A stretch of 64,000 nucleotides of DNA, taken from assembly GCA_036501025.1 (NCBI GenBank), contig DASYBB010000059.1, forward strand, positions 5,546 to 69,545. Direction: 5' to 3'. This stretch comes from DASUBV01 sp036501025. Its GTDB lineage: Bacteria > Actinomycetota > Actinomycetes > Streptosporangiales > Streptosporangiaceae. The notes under the pieces were generated by a model. That model did no database searches, had not been told where the DNA came from, and saw only the letters and a list, made by a program, of their open reading frames with translations. Positions 23,944-32,741 of the stretch are shown in pieces; position 1 is the first letter of the stretch; every line of letters starts with the position of its first letter. Both the position numbers and the translations under genes were made by a program.

Positions 23944-25539
23944 CTATTGTCCAGCGCCCTGAGCCCGGTCGGCACGGCGCAGCGCGATCAGCGCGACATC
24001 GTCTTCGCGGGCGCCGAACAGGGCCAGGATCCGGTCGGTGAAGGCGTCCAGGCTCTCGCCGGGGTCGCCCTGCGCCGCGGCCCGGCGAAGCCGCTCCAGG
24101 TTGTCGTCGAGAGCGCTGCCGCGGTCCTCGACCAGGCCATCGGTGATCATCAGGAGGGTGCCGCCCGGCGGCAGCACCGCCCGCTCGAGATGGGCCACGT
24201 CGACCGGCGCGCCGAGCAGCATCCCGCCCTGCCCGCGGTAGGCGGCCGGGCCGGCGCCGATCAGCAGCGGCGGGATGTGGCCGCAGTTGACGATCTCCAG
24301 CTCGCCGGTGGCGACGTCCAGCTGGACCAGGCACATCGTCGCGATGATGTTCGGGTGGTAGCGCTGCAGGACCGTGTTGACCAGGCCGGCGATGGCCCGC
24401 GGCGGGTGGCCCTCGCCCGCGAACGCCCGCAGCGCGTGCCGCAGCTCGCCCATCACGGTCGCCGCGTGCAGCGAGTGGCCCTGGACGTCGCCGATCGCGG
24501 CCACGACCAGGTCGCCCTGCTCGAGCACCTCGTAGAAGTCCCCGCCGATCTCGGCCTGGTCGCTGGCCGGCACGTACCGGGCGCACATCTGGAGGCCGGG
24601 CAGCTCGGGCAGGGCCGAGGGAAGCAGGCTGCGCTGCAGGGTCAGCGCCACCAGGTGCTCGTCGGCGTAGGCGCGCAGCGCCTCCACGGCCAGCGCCACG
24701 GACTGGACGAGCTGGCGGAGGATCTGCTGCTCGTCCTGGTCGGCCAGGCTCCGCGGGTCGACCACGATCACGACGGGCGCCCGCCCCGCCTTGGCCCGGC
24801 AGACGGCCACGCAGGCGTCGCCCGGCAGGGCCGTGTCCGGGACAAGCCGGCGCCACTCGTCGCGGTCGATCTGGGCGATCGCGTAGAAGGCGCCGCCGGT
24901 CAGCACCCGGGCGGCCAGCGTGTCGGCCAGCGTGATCGGCCCGCCCTGCTGGGTCAGCTCGCCCTGCGCGGACACCGAGAACCGGCGCAGCTGGCCCTCG
25001 GGCAGGACCAGGAGCACTCCCGACGGGGCACCGAAGATCTCCGCCGCTCCCTGCGCCGCGGTGCGGGCCAGCCGGTCGAAGGTCTCGGCCGCGTTCATGG
25101 CCAGCGTCACCTGCGTCAGGGCGGTCAGCCGGGCCGCCGTGCGCTCGGCCTGGCGCCGGGCCCGGAAGTAGCGCAGCGTCGCGGTCACCGTGGCCAGGAA
25201 CTCCTCGGCCTGGATGGGCTCGGCCAGGTAGGCGTCGGCGCCCTCGTTCAGGCCCAGCGCCCGGTCGGCGACGGCCACGGCGACGGCTGACACCTGGATG
25301 ACGGGGATCGCGGCCGTGGCCGGGTCCGACTTGATCCGCCCGCACACCTCGGTCCCGCTCAGGTCCGGCAGCCGGACGTCGAGCACCACCAGGTCGATCC
25401 CGGTCAGCCGGTCCAGGGCCTCGCGCCCGGTGGCGGCCTCGACCACCCGGTGACCGTCGCCGCGCAGCCAGCTGGCCAGCAGGTAGCGCTTGGCCTCGGA
25501 GTCATCTGCCACCAGGACCGTTGCGGGTGCCTCACTCAT
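23944..25539 (-). CDS. response regulator-GAF-SpoIIE/PP2C phosphatase
   Basis: A 531-aa phosphatase. A receiver domain (1-120) with VADDSEAK and acceptor D54 has Glu-Pro where most receivers have Lys-Pro (YLAEPIQ). It is followed by a GAF-like domain (about 140-300) and a PP2C domain with GGDFYEV and GDVQGHS. It likely dephosphorylates the STAS protein encoded next. The ATG overlaps the upstream kinase gene by 8 bp. Confidence 0.9.
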   Translation of the reverse strand: MSEAPATVLVADDSEAKRYLLASWLRGDGHRVVEAATGREALDRLTGIDLVVLDVRLPDLSGTEVCGRIKSDPATAAIPVIQVSAVAVAVADRALGLNEGADAYLAEPIQAEEFLATVTATLRYFRARRQAERTAARLTALTQVTLAMNAAETFDRLARTAAQGAAEIFGAPSGVLLVLPEGQLRRFSVSAQGELTQQGGPITLADTLAARVLTGGAFYAIAQIDRDEWRRLVPDTALPGDACVAVCRAKAGRAPVVIVVDPRSLADQDEQQILRQLVQSVALAVEALRAYADEHLVALTLQRSLLPSALPELPGLQMCARYVPASDQAEIGGDFYEVLEQGDLVVAAIGDVQGHSLHAATVMGELRHALRAFAGEGHPPRAIAGLVNTVLQRYHPNIIATMCLVQLDVATGELEIVNCGHIPPLLIGAGPAAYRGQGGMLLGAPVDVAHLERAVLPPGGTLLMITDGLVEDRGSALDDNLERLRRAAAQGDPGESLDAFTDRILALFGAREDDVALIALRRADRAQGAGQ

Positions 25540-27169
25540 CGCCCGCTCCCCTGATCCGGTTGATGGCATAGCGCAGCCGGTCGGCAGTCAGCTGATCCTT
25601 GCGCAGCAGGCCGCTGGCCCGGGTCGGCAGCTCGCCGGGGTCCCCCGACGTGATGACGATGGCCGGGATGCCCGCGGGCAGGCGCTCCAGCAGAGCGTAA
25701 CCGTCCAGACCGGGCATCCGCAGGTCGACCAGGGCCAGCTCCACCGGGCCGGCCATGAGGGCGGCCAGGGCCGCCTCGCCGTCGGCGGCCTCGATGACCC
25801 GTCCGGCCAGGCCGGTGAGCAGGCCGCGCAGCAGCTGGCGGAAGTCCGGGTCATCGTCGGCGACGAGCACCACGCCGAGGGCGGGCATCCCGTGCGGCAG
25901 CCGCAGGGTCACCGTGGTCCCGCGGCCCGGCTCGGACGTCAGGCCCAAGTGGCCGCCGAGCAGCTCGGTCAGCCGCCGGGCGTAGGGCAGGCCGAGGCCG
26001 GTCCCGCCCCGCCGGACCCCGGAAACCTGGAAGAACTCCTCGAAGACCCGCTCGGTCTGGCCGGGGGGAATGCCGATGCCGGTGTCGGCGACCAGGAAAT
26101 CGACGTGCCCGGCGGCGGCCCGGACGGTGAGCCGGACCTCGCCGTCATCGGTGTACTTCAGGCCGTTGGACAGCAGGTTGCGCAGGATCGCGGTCAGCGC
26201 GACCTCGTCGGTGAGCAGCTCGCCGGGGGCGTCGGCGGCGTCCACGACCAGGCTGACCGGCCGGTTCTCGGTCATCGGGCGCAGCAGCGCCCGCAGCCGG
26301 GCCAGCAGCGCGGGCAGGTCGACCGGGGCCGGGTCCGCCTGCAGCTGGCCCGATTCCGCCTTGGCCGTGTCGAGCAGGTCATTGACCAGGGCGAGCAGCC
26401 CGGCGCCGGCGCCGGCGATCAGGGACACCTGATGGCGCTGGTCGGCGGTCAGCTCGCCGCCCGCCGACGTCAGCAGGCCGGCCAGCCCGATGATGGAGTT
26501 GAGCGGGCTGCGCAGCTCGTGGCTGACGTTGGCCCAGAAGCGGTCCTTGGCCGCCGAGGCCTCGCGCAGCCGCTCCGACTTCTCCTCGAGCTCGGCGTAC
26601 AGGGCCACCACGCCCCGGTTGGTCTGCTCCAGCTCATCCGACAACTGGCTGTACAGGGCCATGACGCCCCGGTTAGTCTCCTCCAGCTCGCGGTTGAGGA
26701 GCAGGAGCTCGGCGCGCTGCTGCTGGACCTCGGCGAGCGCCCCGATCAGGTCCTCGTTCTGCCGGCGCAGCTCGTCGAGGGCCGATACCGGCAGCAGGGC
26801 GGCCAGCCGGAACCGCGCCGCCGCGAGGTCCGGGCGGCTGCCCGGCGGCCGGTGCCGGGCCAACTCCAGGACCGCCCCGGTCGTCGTCACGCGGTCCATC
26901 AGCCGGGCCGCGGCGGCCAGGGCATCGCGGGGCGGCGGCCCGTCGTGCTCGATGCGGATGATCAGCTCGCCGTCGCCGGCCAGGAAGATCATGGTGGCCA
27001 CCTGGCCGGCGATGACCAGCTCGCGGCCGACCTCGCTCAGCGCCGTGGCCACCCGGACCTCATCCTGGCGCTCCAGGCCCAGCTCGGCGGCGACCTCGCG
27101 GCCGAGCTGGCGGGCCGAGAACACGCCGGCCGTGTCCCGGACCTCTACGCGCACCAGCTCGCTGGTCAT
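25532..27169 (-). CDS. hybrid histidine kinase with an RsbT-like N-terminus and a C-terminal receiver
   Basis: A 545-aa soluble protein. Residues 1-125 resemble a degenerate RsbT-type ATPase (VRVATALSEVGRELV). A long coiled coil (about 130-215) contains an 18-residue duplication, ELEETNRGVMALYSQL then ELEQTNRGVVALYAEL. HisKA (FWANVSHELRSPLNSIIGLA), HATPase (NLLSNGLKYT, DTGIGIPPG, GTGLGL) and a receiver domain (VADDDPDF, LVDLRMPGLDG) follow. No membrane segment is present, so input probably comes from the stressosome. It overlaps its neighbours by 4 and 8 bp. Confidence 0.88.
   Translation of the reverse strand: MTSELVRVEVRDTAGVFSARQLGREVAAELGLERQDEVRVATALSEVGRELVIAGQVATMIFLAGDGELIIRIEHDGPPPRDALAAAARLMDRVTTTGAVLELARHRPPGSRPDLAAARFRLAALLPVSALDELRRQNEDLIGALAEVQQQRAELLLLNRELEETNRGVMALYSQLSDELEQTNRGVVALYAELEEKSERLREASAAKDRFWANVSHELRSPLNSIIGLAGLLTSAGGELTADQRHQVSLIAGAGAGLLALVNDLLDTAKAESGQLQADPAPVDLPALLARLRALLRPMTENRPVSLVVDAADAPGELLTDEVALTAILRNLLSNGLKYTDDGEVRLTVRAAAGHVDFLVADTGIGIPPGQTERVFEEFFQVSGVRRGGTGLGLPYARRLTELLGGHLGLTSEPGRGTTVTLRLPHGMPALGVVLVADDDPDFRQLLRGLLTGLAGRVIEAADGEAALAALMAGPVELALVDLRMPGLDGYALLERLPAGIPAIVITSGDPGELPTRASGLLRKDQLTADRLRYAINRIRGAGDE
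26598..26696. repeat. duplicated coiled-coil segment within the hybrid kinase gene
   Basis: Two adjacent 54-bp units on the minus strand encode ELEETNRGVxALYxxL-type segments. They are near-identical at the protein level and clearly related at the DNA level. Confidence 0.7.
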
Positions 27170-28164
27170 GGGCGCAGGACCAGGATGCCCGCGTCGTCCC
27201 GGTGCCCGCCCGCCTCGCGCAGCAGCGTGGCGGCGATGACCAGCGGGTCCTGGCCGGCCAGCCCGGGCAGGCCGGCGGCGCTCCACCGGCTGCTCAGCCC
27301 GTCGGAGTGCAGGATGACGGCCGAGCCGGGCGGCAGCGGGTAGGAATACTGGCGGAACGTGCGGGCCTGGTGCCCGGCGATGCCGGGGACCGAGATCATC
27401 CCCTGGCGCTCGGGCCCGGACAGGATCCAGCCGGCGACGTTGCCCAGGCCGGCGAAGGTTACCGTCGGCGGCTCGACCGCCGCGATGGCCACGGCGCCGC
27501 CGCGGGTCCGGGCCAGCCGCGCGTGGACGCGCCGGAGCAGGGCGACCGGCTCCTCGTCGGGCGCCTCGCGCAGGACCGCGACGGACTCGCGGGAGGCCGT
27601 CGCGGCCAGCGGGCCATGCCCCAGGCCGTCGCACAGCATGGCGGTGACGCCCCGGTCCGTCCGGCGCGCGATGTAGTTGTCCCCGCACTCGACCTCGTCG
27701 CCGATCGGCCGGATCAAACCCGCCCAGCCGCCCAGGCCCGGATCGCCGCGGTGCGCCAGGAACCGGGCGGCCAGGGCCGTGCCGCGGCCGGGCAGCGAGA
27801 AGACGGTGCAGAAGTCGGCGGCCCGGCGGATGGCCCCGAGGCCGATGCCCAGGGTCCCGGCCGTGGAGGTCCCGTCCCGCGCGGCGGCCGGGACGTCAGC
27901 GATGCCCGGGCCGGCGTCCACGGTGACCAGCTCGATGCCGGGCACCGCGCTGCCCCGGTCGGCGCGCAGCATCATGGCGCCCGCGCGGGCGTGCTTAGCC
28001 AGGTTGGACGCCGCCTCGGTGACGGCCACGGCGAGCTCCTCGGCGCGGGCCTGGCCGAAGCCCAGCCGCTCCGCCATGCCCAGCGCCGTGCCGCGGCAGC
28101 CTGAGGCCGCGCTCGGCTCCTCGACCCGGATCCAGCGCAGGTCGGCCGGGTCCGGGGCGGTCAT
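27166..28164 (-). CDS. RsbT-like ATPase fused to an RsbX/SpoIIE-type phosphatase
   Basis: A 332-aa two-domain protein. The N-terminal half is a GHKL ATPase (VTEAASNLAKHA N-box, DAGPGIAD, GTLGIGLGAIRRAAD). The C-terminal half is a small PP2C domain (GDNYIARR...AMLCDGLGHGPLA) like RsbX, which resets the stressosome by dephosphorylating RsbR and RsbS. It lies directly after rsbT, where Bacillus-type operons continue with phosphatase genes. ATG at 28164 is chosen; a GTG at 28185 would overlap rsbT. Confidence 0.85.
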   Translation of the reverse strand: MTAPDPADLRWIRVEEPSAASGCRGTALGMAERLGFGQARAEELAVAVTEAASNLAKHARAGAMMLRADRGSAVPGIELVTVDAGPGIADVPAAARDGTSTAGTLGIGLGAIRRAADFCTVFSLPGRGTALAARFLAHRGDPGLGGWAGLIRPIGDEVECGDNYIARRTDRGVTAMLCDGLGHGPLAATASRESVAVLREAPDEEPVALLRRVHARLARTRGGAVAIAAVEPPTVTFAGLGNVAGWILSGPERQGMISVPGIAGHQARTFRQYSYPLPPGSAVILHSDGLSSRWSAAGLPGLAGQDPLVIAATLLREAGGHRDDAGILVLRP

Positions 28165-28172
28165 CCAGCCGC

Positions 28173-28571
28173 CTACCGCCCCCACTTCGTCATCACCACC
28201 ATCGTCCCCGAGCCCGTCTCGGTCGTGATGACGAACTCGTCGACCAGCCGGCGGGCGCCCGACAGGCCCAGGCCGAGCCCGGTGCCGGTGCTCCAGCCGT
28301 CGGTCAGGGCCAGGTCCAGGTCCCCGATGCCGGGGCCGGAGTCCTCGAAGGCGACCCGCACGCCGGCCCGGCCCGCCGTCGAGGTGACCTTCTCGATCCG
28401 CGCCGCACCGCCCCCGCCGTGCACCAGGGTATTGCGGGCCAGCTCGCTGGCCGCCGTCACGGCCTTGGTCTGGTCGATGAGCGACATGCCCGCCTCGGCT
28501 GCCACCGCGCGGACCTGCTGCCGGACGCGCACGACGTCGTCGCCGGCCCGGATCGGCAGGTCGTCCATCAT
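28173..28571 (-). CDS. rsbT: serine/threonine kinase RsbT (stressosome switch)
   Basis: A 132-aa GHKL kinase that phosphorylates RsbS and RsbR and then leaves the stressosome to activate a downstream phosphatase. The motifs ASELARNTLVHG, EDSGPGIGDLDLAL, DGWSTGTGLGLGLSGARRLVDEF and the C-terminal TKWGR closely follow the Bacillus RsbT layout. Its start overlaps the rsbS stop by 1 nt (TGATG). Confidence 0.93.
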   Translation of the reverse strand: MMDDLPIRAGDDVVRVRQQVRAVAAEAGMSLIDQTKAVTAASELARNTLVHGGGGAARIEKVTSTAGRAGVRVAFEDSGPGIGDLDLALTDGWSTGTGLGLGLSGARRLVDEFVITTETGSGTMVVMTKWGR

Positions 28572-28924
28572 CAGGGCCTGCCGCTTAGCAGCCGCAGGCC
28601 CTTCTCCGTGTTCAGGGCCGTCTGGACCCCCTCGAGGGTCAGGCCCAGCTCCACCAGCGTGATGGCCACCGCCGGGCGCATGCCGACCAGCACGGTCTGT
28701 GCGTCGAACAGCCGGGACATGGACCCGATCATGGACAGCATCCGGCCGATGAAGGAGTCGACGATCTCCACGGCGGTGATGTCGATGATCACGCCCTTCG
28801 CGCCGGTGGCCGCGATCCGCTCGGCGACATCCTCCTGGAGCTGCTGCACGCTCTGATCCTGCAGGTCAACCTGGATCGAGACCAGCAGGGTCGAGCCGAT
28901 CCGGAGAATCGGGACGCGCTCCAT
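28571..28924 (-). CDS. rsbS: stressosome scaffold protein RsbS
   Basis: A 117-aa STAS protein that forms the stressosome core with RsbR and holds RsbT. The sequence starts MERVPILRIGSTLLVSIQVDL. The RsbT phosphorylation site is VDSFIGRM with S57, equivalent to S59 of Bacillus RsbS. It overlaps rsbR by one base and rsbT by one base. Confidence 0.93.
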   Translation of the reverse strand: MERVPILRIGSTLLVSIQVDLQDQSVQQLQEDVAERIAATGAKGVIIDITAVEIVDSFIGRMLSMIGSMSRLFDAQTVLVGMRPAVAITLVELGLTLEGVQTALNTEKGLRLLSGRP

Positions 28925-29742
28925 CAGGCCGGCACGACCTTCAGCCCGCTGCGGCTCAGCGCGTGCGCCAGGCCGTCCGCGAGGGTCTGCTTGGTCAGCA
29001 CGTCGCCGAACTCGATGCCGAGCGAGACGATCGTGTACGCGATCTGCGGCCGGATGCCGGTGATGATGCAGTCCGCGCCCATCAGCCGGGCGGCGACCAC
29101 GGTCTTCAGCAGGTGCTGCGCCACCTCGGTGTCCACCGTGGGCACGCCGGTGATGTCGATCACGGCATGCTCGGCCTCGGTGGCCACCAGGGCCTCGAGC
29201 ATCTTCTCCATCACCAGCTGGGTCCGGGCCGAGTCGAGCATCCCGACCAGCGGCACCGCGATGATCCCGTCCCACAGCCGGACCACCGGCGTCGACAGCT
29301 CCAGCATCGACTCGGCCTGGTCGGCGATGATCTGCTCACGGGCGGCCATGAAGGTCTCGAAGGTCAGCAGGCCGAGGTCGTCCACATAGCGGGCGAAGGC
29401 CAGGTACTCCGGCAGGAGGTCCCCGGAGTCACCGATCAGGGTGTAGACCGCCTCCTTCACCGCGAAGACGGCAGCCGCCGTCTCGCTCGGCGAGAAGCCA
29501 TGCCGGGCGCGGGACCGGGACAGCTCCTGCAGCACGGCCCGCAGCTGACCCGAAGCCGACTCGTCCTGGCCGGAGACGTCCGACACGATCAGCGCGAGCA
29601 GCTCGGCCAGTTCCCGGCGCAGCTCGGCCGGGGAGATCCGGCCGTTGACGCCGCGGGCCGCGGCCTCGCTCCACTGGTCGAGGACCGTGTTCTCGCTCGC
29701 CCGCAAGAACTCGGCCATCCTGGCCTGATCGGCGTCCACCAT
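28924..29742 (-). CDS. rsbR: stressosome sensor protein RsbR
   Basis: A 272-aa protein with an N-terminal globin-like helical sensor domain (about 1-140) without an obvious haem histidine pattern, and a C-terminal STAS domain. The two regulatory phosphosites of Bacillus RsbR (T171, T205) align exactly as S171 (GMLDSART) and T205 (VPTVDTEVA). ATG at 29742 follows GAGGTGA; an upstream GTG at 29748 is closer to it. It is the first gene of a six-gene unit running to the SpoIIE phosphatase, with a STAS gene 65 bp further on. Confidence 0.92.
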   Translation of the reverse strand: MVDADQARMAEFLRASENTVLDQWSEAAARGVNGRISPAELRRELAELLALIVSDVSGQDESASGQLRAVLQELSRSRARHGFSPSETAAAVFAVKEAVYTLIGDSGDLLPEYLAFARYVDDLGLLTFETFMAAREQIIADQAESMLELSTPVVRLWDGIIAVPLVGMLDSARTQLVMEKMLEALVATEAEHAVIDITGVPTVDTEVAQHLLKTVVAARLMGADCIITGIRPQIAYTIVSLGIEFGDVLTKQTLADGLAHALSRSGLKVVPA

Positions 29743-29878
29743 GCTCACCTCGCGGCTGCGCTATTGGGTCCATATGACCACCGCAGGCTACAGGTACGCA
29801 GGGCGTTTGCCGCCGGGAAGCTCGGCTCGGTACCGGGCAGTACGATGGGCACAGCAGGAGCGGGCCGGGGGAGAAGCG

Positions 29879-30838
29879 ATGGCAGCCGGGATGGCGCAGC
29901 CAGGCGAGAAAGCGCGGGCGGCCGCGGATCCCGGCGGGCACACCGTCCTGTTCTACGGGCACGACGATGAGCTGGCCGGCGGTCTCGCCAGTCACCTGGG
30001 GGAGGCGCTGGCGGCGGGCGCGGCGGTCGTCATGCTCGCGACGCCCGCGCACCGCGCGGCCAGCGAGGGCCGGATGGCCGCGGCGGGCGCGGACCTGGCG
30101 GCGGCCACGGCCAGCGGCTCCTACGCCGCGCTGGACGCGTCCGCCCTGATGCACCGCTTCCTGGCCCGCGACCGGCCGGATCCCGGCGGGTTCGAGCAGC
30201 TGATCGGCGACGTTCTGGAACGGGCGACCGCGGCCGGGCGGCCGGCCGTCGTGTACGGCGAGGTGGTAGCCCTCTTGTGGGAAGCGGGCCTGGTCAGCGC
30301 CGTCATCGAGCTCGAGTCGCTCTGGAACGTGCTCGGGCGGAGCTATTCGTTCTCGCTGATCTGCGGTTATCCGGTCCAGCGCGGCGCGGCCGAGGCCCTC
30401 GGCGCGGTGTGCCGGCTGCACTCCTCGGTCATCGGCGCGCCCAGTGCCGGTCCGCAGGCCGTCCGCGGCTTCCTGGTGGCGCGGGGCGCCCCGCGCGCCG
30501 CGCGTCATTTCGTGGCCGACACGCTGCGCCAGTGGGGCGGCCCGTGGGCGGCTGGCCCGCTCGCCGTCGATGCGGCGATCATCGCGACCGAGCTGGCCTC
30601 GAACGCGGTCCTGCATGCCCGCTCCGATTTCACCGTGACGATCGCCCGGCGGCTGGGCGCGATCCGGATCGCGGTGCGTGACGGCCAGCCGCTCGACGCC
30701 CCCCTGGCCGTGGCCGCCGGGCACGGCCTGGACCTGGTGAACACGGCGGCGGCCCGGTGGGGAGCCCGGTCGCTGGCGGCCGGGGGGAAGCTGGTCTGGG
30801 CCGAGCTGGCCGCCCGGGCCGCCGGCCCGGGCGGCTGA
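29879..30838 (+). CDS. MEDS-domain protein with a C-terminal RsbW-like ATPase
   Basis: A 319-aa protein divergent from the stressosome operon. Residues about 15-190 form a MEDS (DcmR-type) sensory domain (HTVLFYGHDDELAGGLASHL). The C-terminal GHKL ATPase of the anti-sigma type has the N-box IATELASNAVLHA and AAGHGLDLVNTAA. GGGAG 6 nt before the ATG at 29879 fixes the start. It is likely an anti-sigma kinase or switch protein that binds STAS antagonists. Confidence 0.82.
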   Translation: MAAGMAQPGEKARAAADPGGHTVLFYGHDDELAGGLASHLGEALAAGAAVVMLATPAHRAASEGRMAAAGADLAAATASGSYAALDASALMHRFLARDRPDPGGFEQLIGDVLERATAAGRPAVVYGEVVALLWEAGLVSAVIELESLWNVLGRSYSFSLICGYPVQRGAAEALGAVCRLHSSVIGAPSAGPQAVRGFLVARGAPRAARHFVADTLRQWGGPWAAGPLAVDAAIIATELASNAVLHARSDFTVTIARRLGAIRIAVRDGQPLDAPLAVAAGHGLDLVNTAAARWGARSLAAGGKLVWAELAARAAGPGG

Positions 30839-31021
30839 GAGCGGGCCGTCAGCAATTCATAAGTTTGCGTTGCTCAGCTGGGGTAGCCGACGGGGGTAGG
30901 TCGCTCCGCGGGCGCTGGGAGGGGTGCCCGGCTCCCGCGGGGTGAGGGCGGCAGCTGGCCGGGCGGAGATGGCCGCATCCACCATCTCGCCCGCCAGCCG
31001 TCGCGTTTCTGCTGCTCCGCG

Positions 31022-32008
31022 CTACAGCCGGACGTGCATGCGGACGGTGGTGCCGTCCGGGCCGGACCTGAGCTCGACCAGGTCACAGACCTGGTTGACG
31101 ACCCACAGGCCGCCGTGCCGGAACGAGTCCCCGTCAGGGCGGCGCCGCCCGACGAGCGGGTCGGTGATCTGGCCCGAGTCGCTGACCTGGCAGATGATCT
31201 CGTCACCGGCCCGCCAGACGCGCAGGGTGCCCGGTCCCTGCGTGTGCCGCAGCGTGTTGGCGGCCACTTCGCTCACCGCCAGCACCAGGTCGGCAATCCG
31301 GCCAGGGGCCAGTCCGGCCTCGGCCGCCCGGCCGGCCACGGCGTCGCGCACGCCGCGCAGGTCGTCCCGGTAGCCCAGGTGCGCGGCGGCCGGGGGCACG
31401 GGCGCCAGCGGGCGATCGCACTGCGACGGGACGACCCCGCTGCCGATGTACTCCGCGCTGGCCCGCGGCTGGCCGTCGGCGATGACGACCGGGTGCATGC
31501 GCGCCGCGCAGTCGAGGGCCTCGGCGTCCAGCCGCTCGGAGTTGTAGACGCACAGCACCGTGGCCGGGGCGCCGGCCAGCGCGGGCTCCACCAGCGCCTC
31601 GTGCCGGGCCGCCTCGGCCCGCTCGGCGTCAGTCCGGCCCGCCCACAGCGGCTCGCTGACGAACCGCAGCGGCGGCCCGGACTGGCTCCGGACGGCCGGG
31701 GCGCTGCCCGCGTGGGTCCGGGCGAAGTCGAGCATGGCCGCGATGATGCGGCCCGGGTTGCGGCCCAGCTCGGTCATGTCGAAGTAGGCCACGAGCCGCT
31801 GGGTGCCGAGCACCCGGCCGAGGCGGCGGCCCAGCGCCGCCGAGAGCCCGATGGAAACGGCCTCGCCGTGCCGGAGGCCGTCCTCGACGAAGGCCAGCAC
31901 GGCGTCGACGCACTCACCGCTGTCGCGGCCGATCATCGCCTGGTGCCGGACGCCGGACCCGCCCGCCGTGGCACCCGCGAGGTGCGGCCAGCTACCGTCG
32001 CCTATCAC
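31022..32008 (-). CDS. MEDS-domain anti-sigma-type ATPase (RsbA-like), copy 1
   Basis: A 328-aa protein. The N-terminal MEDS domain (about 20-190) includes YFDMTELGRNPGRII and RFVSEPLW. The C-terminal GHKL ATPase has VSEVAANTLRHTQG and DSGQITDPLVGRR with GGLWVVNQVCD. GTG at 32008 is chosen because GGAGG lies 8 nt upstream and because homology with the 32742 gene begins just after it. It is divergent from a STAS gene that may encode its partner. Confidence 0.85.
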   Translation of the reverse strand: MIGDGSWPHLAGATAGGSGVRHQAMIGRDSGECVDAVLAFVEDGLRHGEAVSIGLSAALGRRLGRVLGTQRLVAYFDMTELGRNPGRIIAAMLDFARTHAGSAPAVRSQSGPPLRFVSEPLWAGRTDAERAEAARHEALVEPALAGAPATVLCVYNSERLDAEALDCAARMHPVVIADGQPRASAEYIGSGVVPSQCDRPLAPVPPAAAHLGYRDDLRGVRDAVAGRAAEAGLAPGRIADLVLAVSEVAANTLRHTQGPGTLRVWRAGDEIICQVSDSGQITDPLVGRRRPDGDSFRHGGLWVVNQVCDLVELRSGPDGTTVRMHVRL

Positions 32009-32136
32009 CCGATCATCCTCCGCCCAGGCATGTGCCCAGCTCGCCGGCAACAATGCACGCCGCCGGGGGCGCTTCGCAGCGCATACGATTGAGGAGCAGA
32101 CCGGGGTCTTGAGCCGCCGCCTATCCGGGAGCCTAC

Positions 32137-32523
32137 GTGGACGCACTTGAACTCTCGTCGCATCGCGAAGCTGATGTCACGGTCGTCGCGGCGGCGGGGG
32201 ATCTGGATATCGTCACGAGCCCCCAGCTGGACGCCGGCCTGACCGAGGCCCGCCGGGCCAGCGCCAACGTGATCCTCGACCTGTCGGCCGTGGACTTCAT
32301 GGACACCAGCTGCCTGGCCGTGATCGTCGGCCACTGGAAGAAGCTGGCCGCCCGCGGCGGGATGCTCGCTCTGGCCGGAGCCCGGTACCGCTACACCAAG
32401 ACGCTGTGGATTACCGGCCTGGCCGACCGGCTGCCGATGTTCGAGACCGTCGCCGAGGCCGTGGCTGCCTGCTCGGCGGCAGCGCCAGCCTCCGCCGGGG
32501 ACTCCCCGGCGGAGCTGGGCTAG
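32137..32523 (+). CDS. STAS-domain protein with a Thr-type phosphosite
   Basis: A 128-aa RsbV/SpoIIAA-like protein. The motif is FMDTSC (residues 54-59) rather than D-S-(S/T)-G, so the acceptor would be Thr57 and the following Gly is replaced by Cys. GTG at 32137 is preceded by GGGAG. It sits between two homologous MEDS-ATPase genes, the most likely binding partners. Confidence 0.8.
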   Translation: MDALELSSHREADVTVVAAAGDLDIVTSPQLDAGLTEARRASANVILDLSAVDFMDTSCLAVIVGHWKKLAARGGMLALAGARYRYTKTLWITGLADRLPMFETVAEAVAACSAAAPASAGDSPAELG

Positions 32524-32741
32524 CTGCCAGCGGCCCTTCCGGAGCGCCCGCGCTGAGGTCATGATGCCGCGCTACCCGCTGCGCGCCGGCCAAACATGAA
32601 CGCCGCACGCGAGCCGCGACGGCGCGAGGCGGACAATCCGGTGCGCATGATCTGCCGGTCTGTGGGCAAGAGGGGCGGGCGGGATGTGAAGATGGAAGGC
32701 CAGCAGGGGCTCCAGAGGGCGTCACGGGGCCGGTAACCGAG

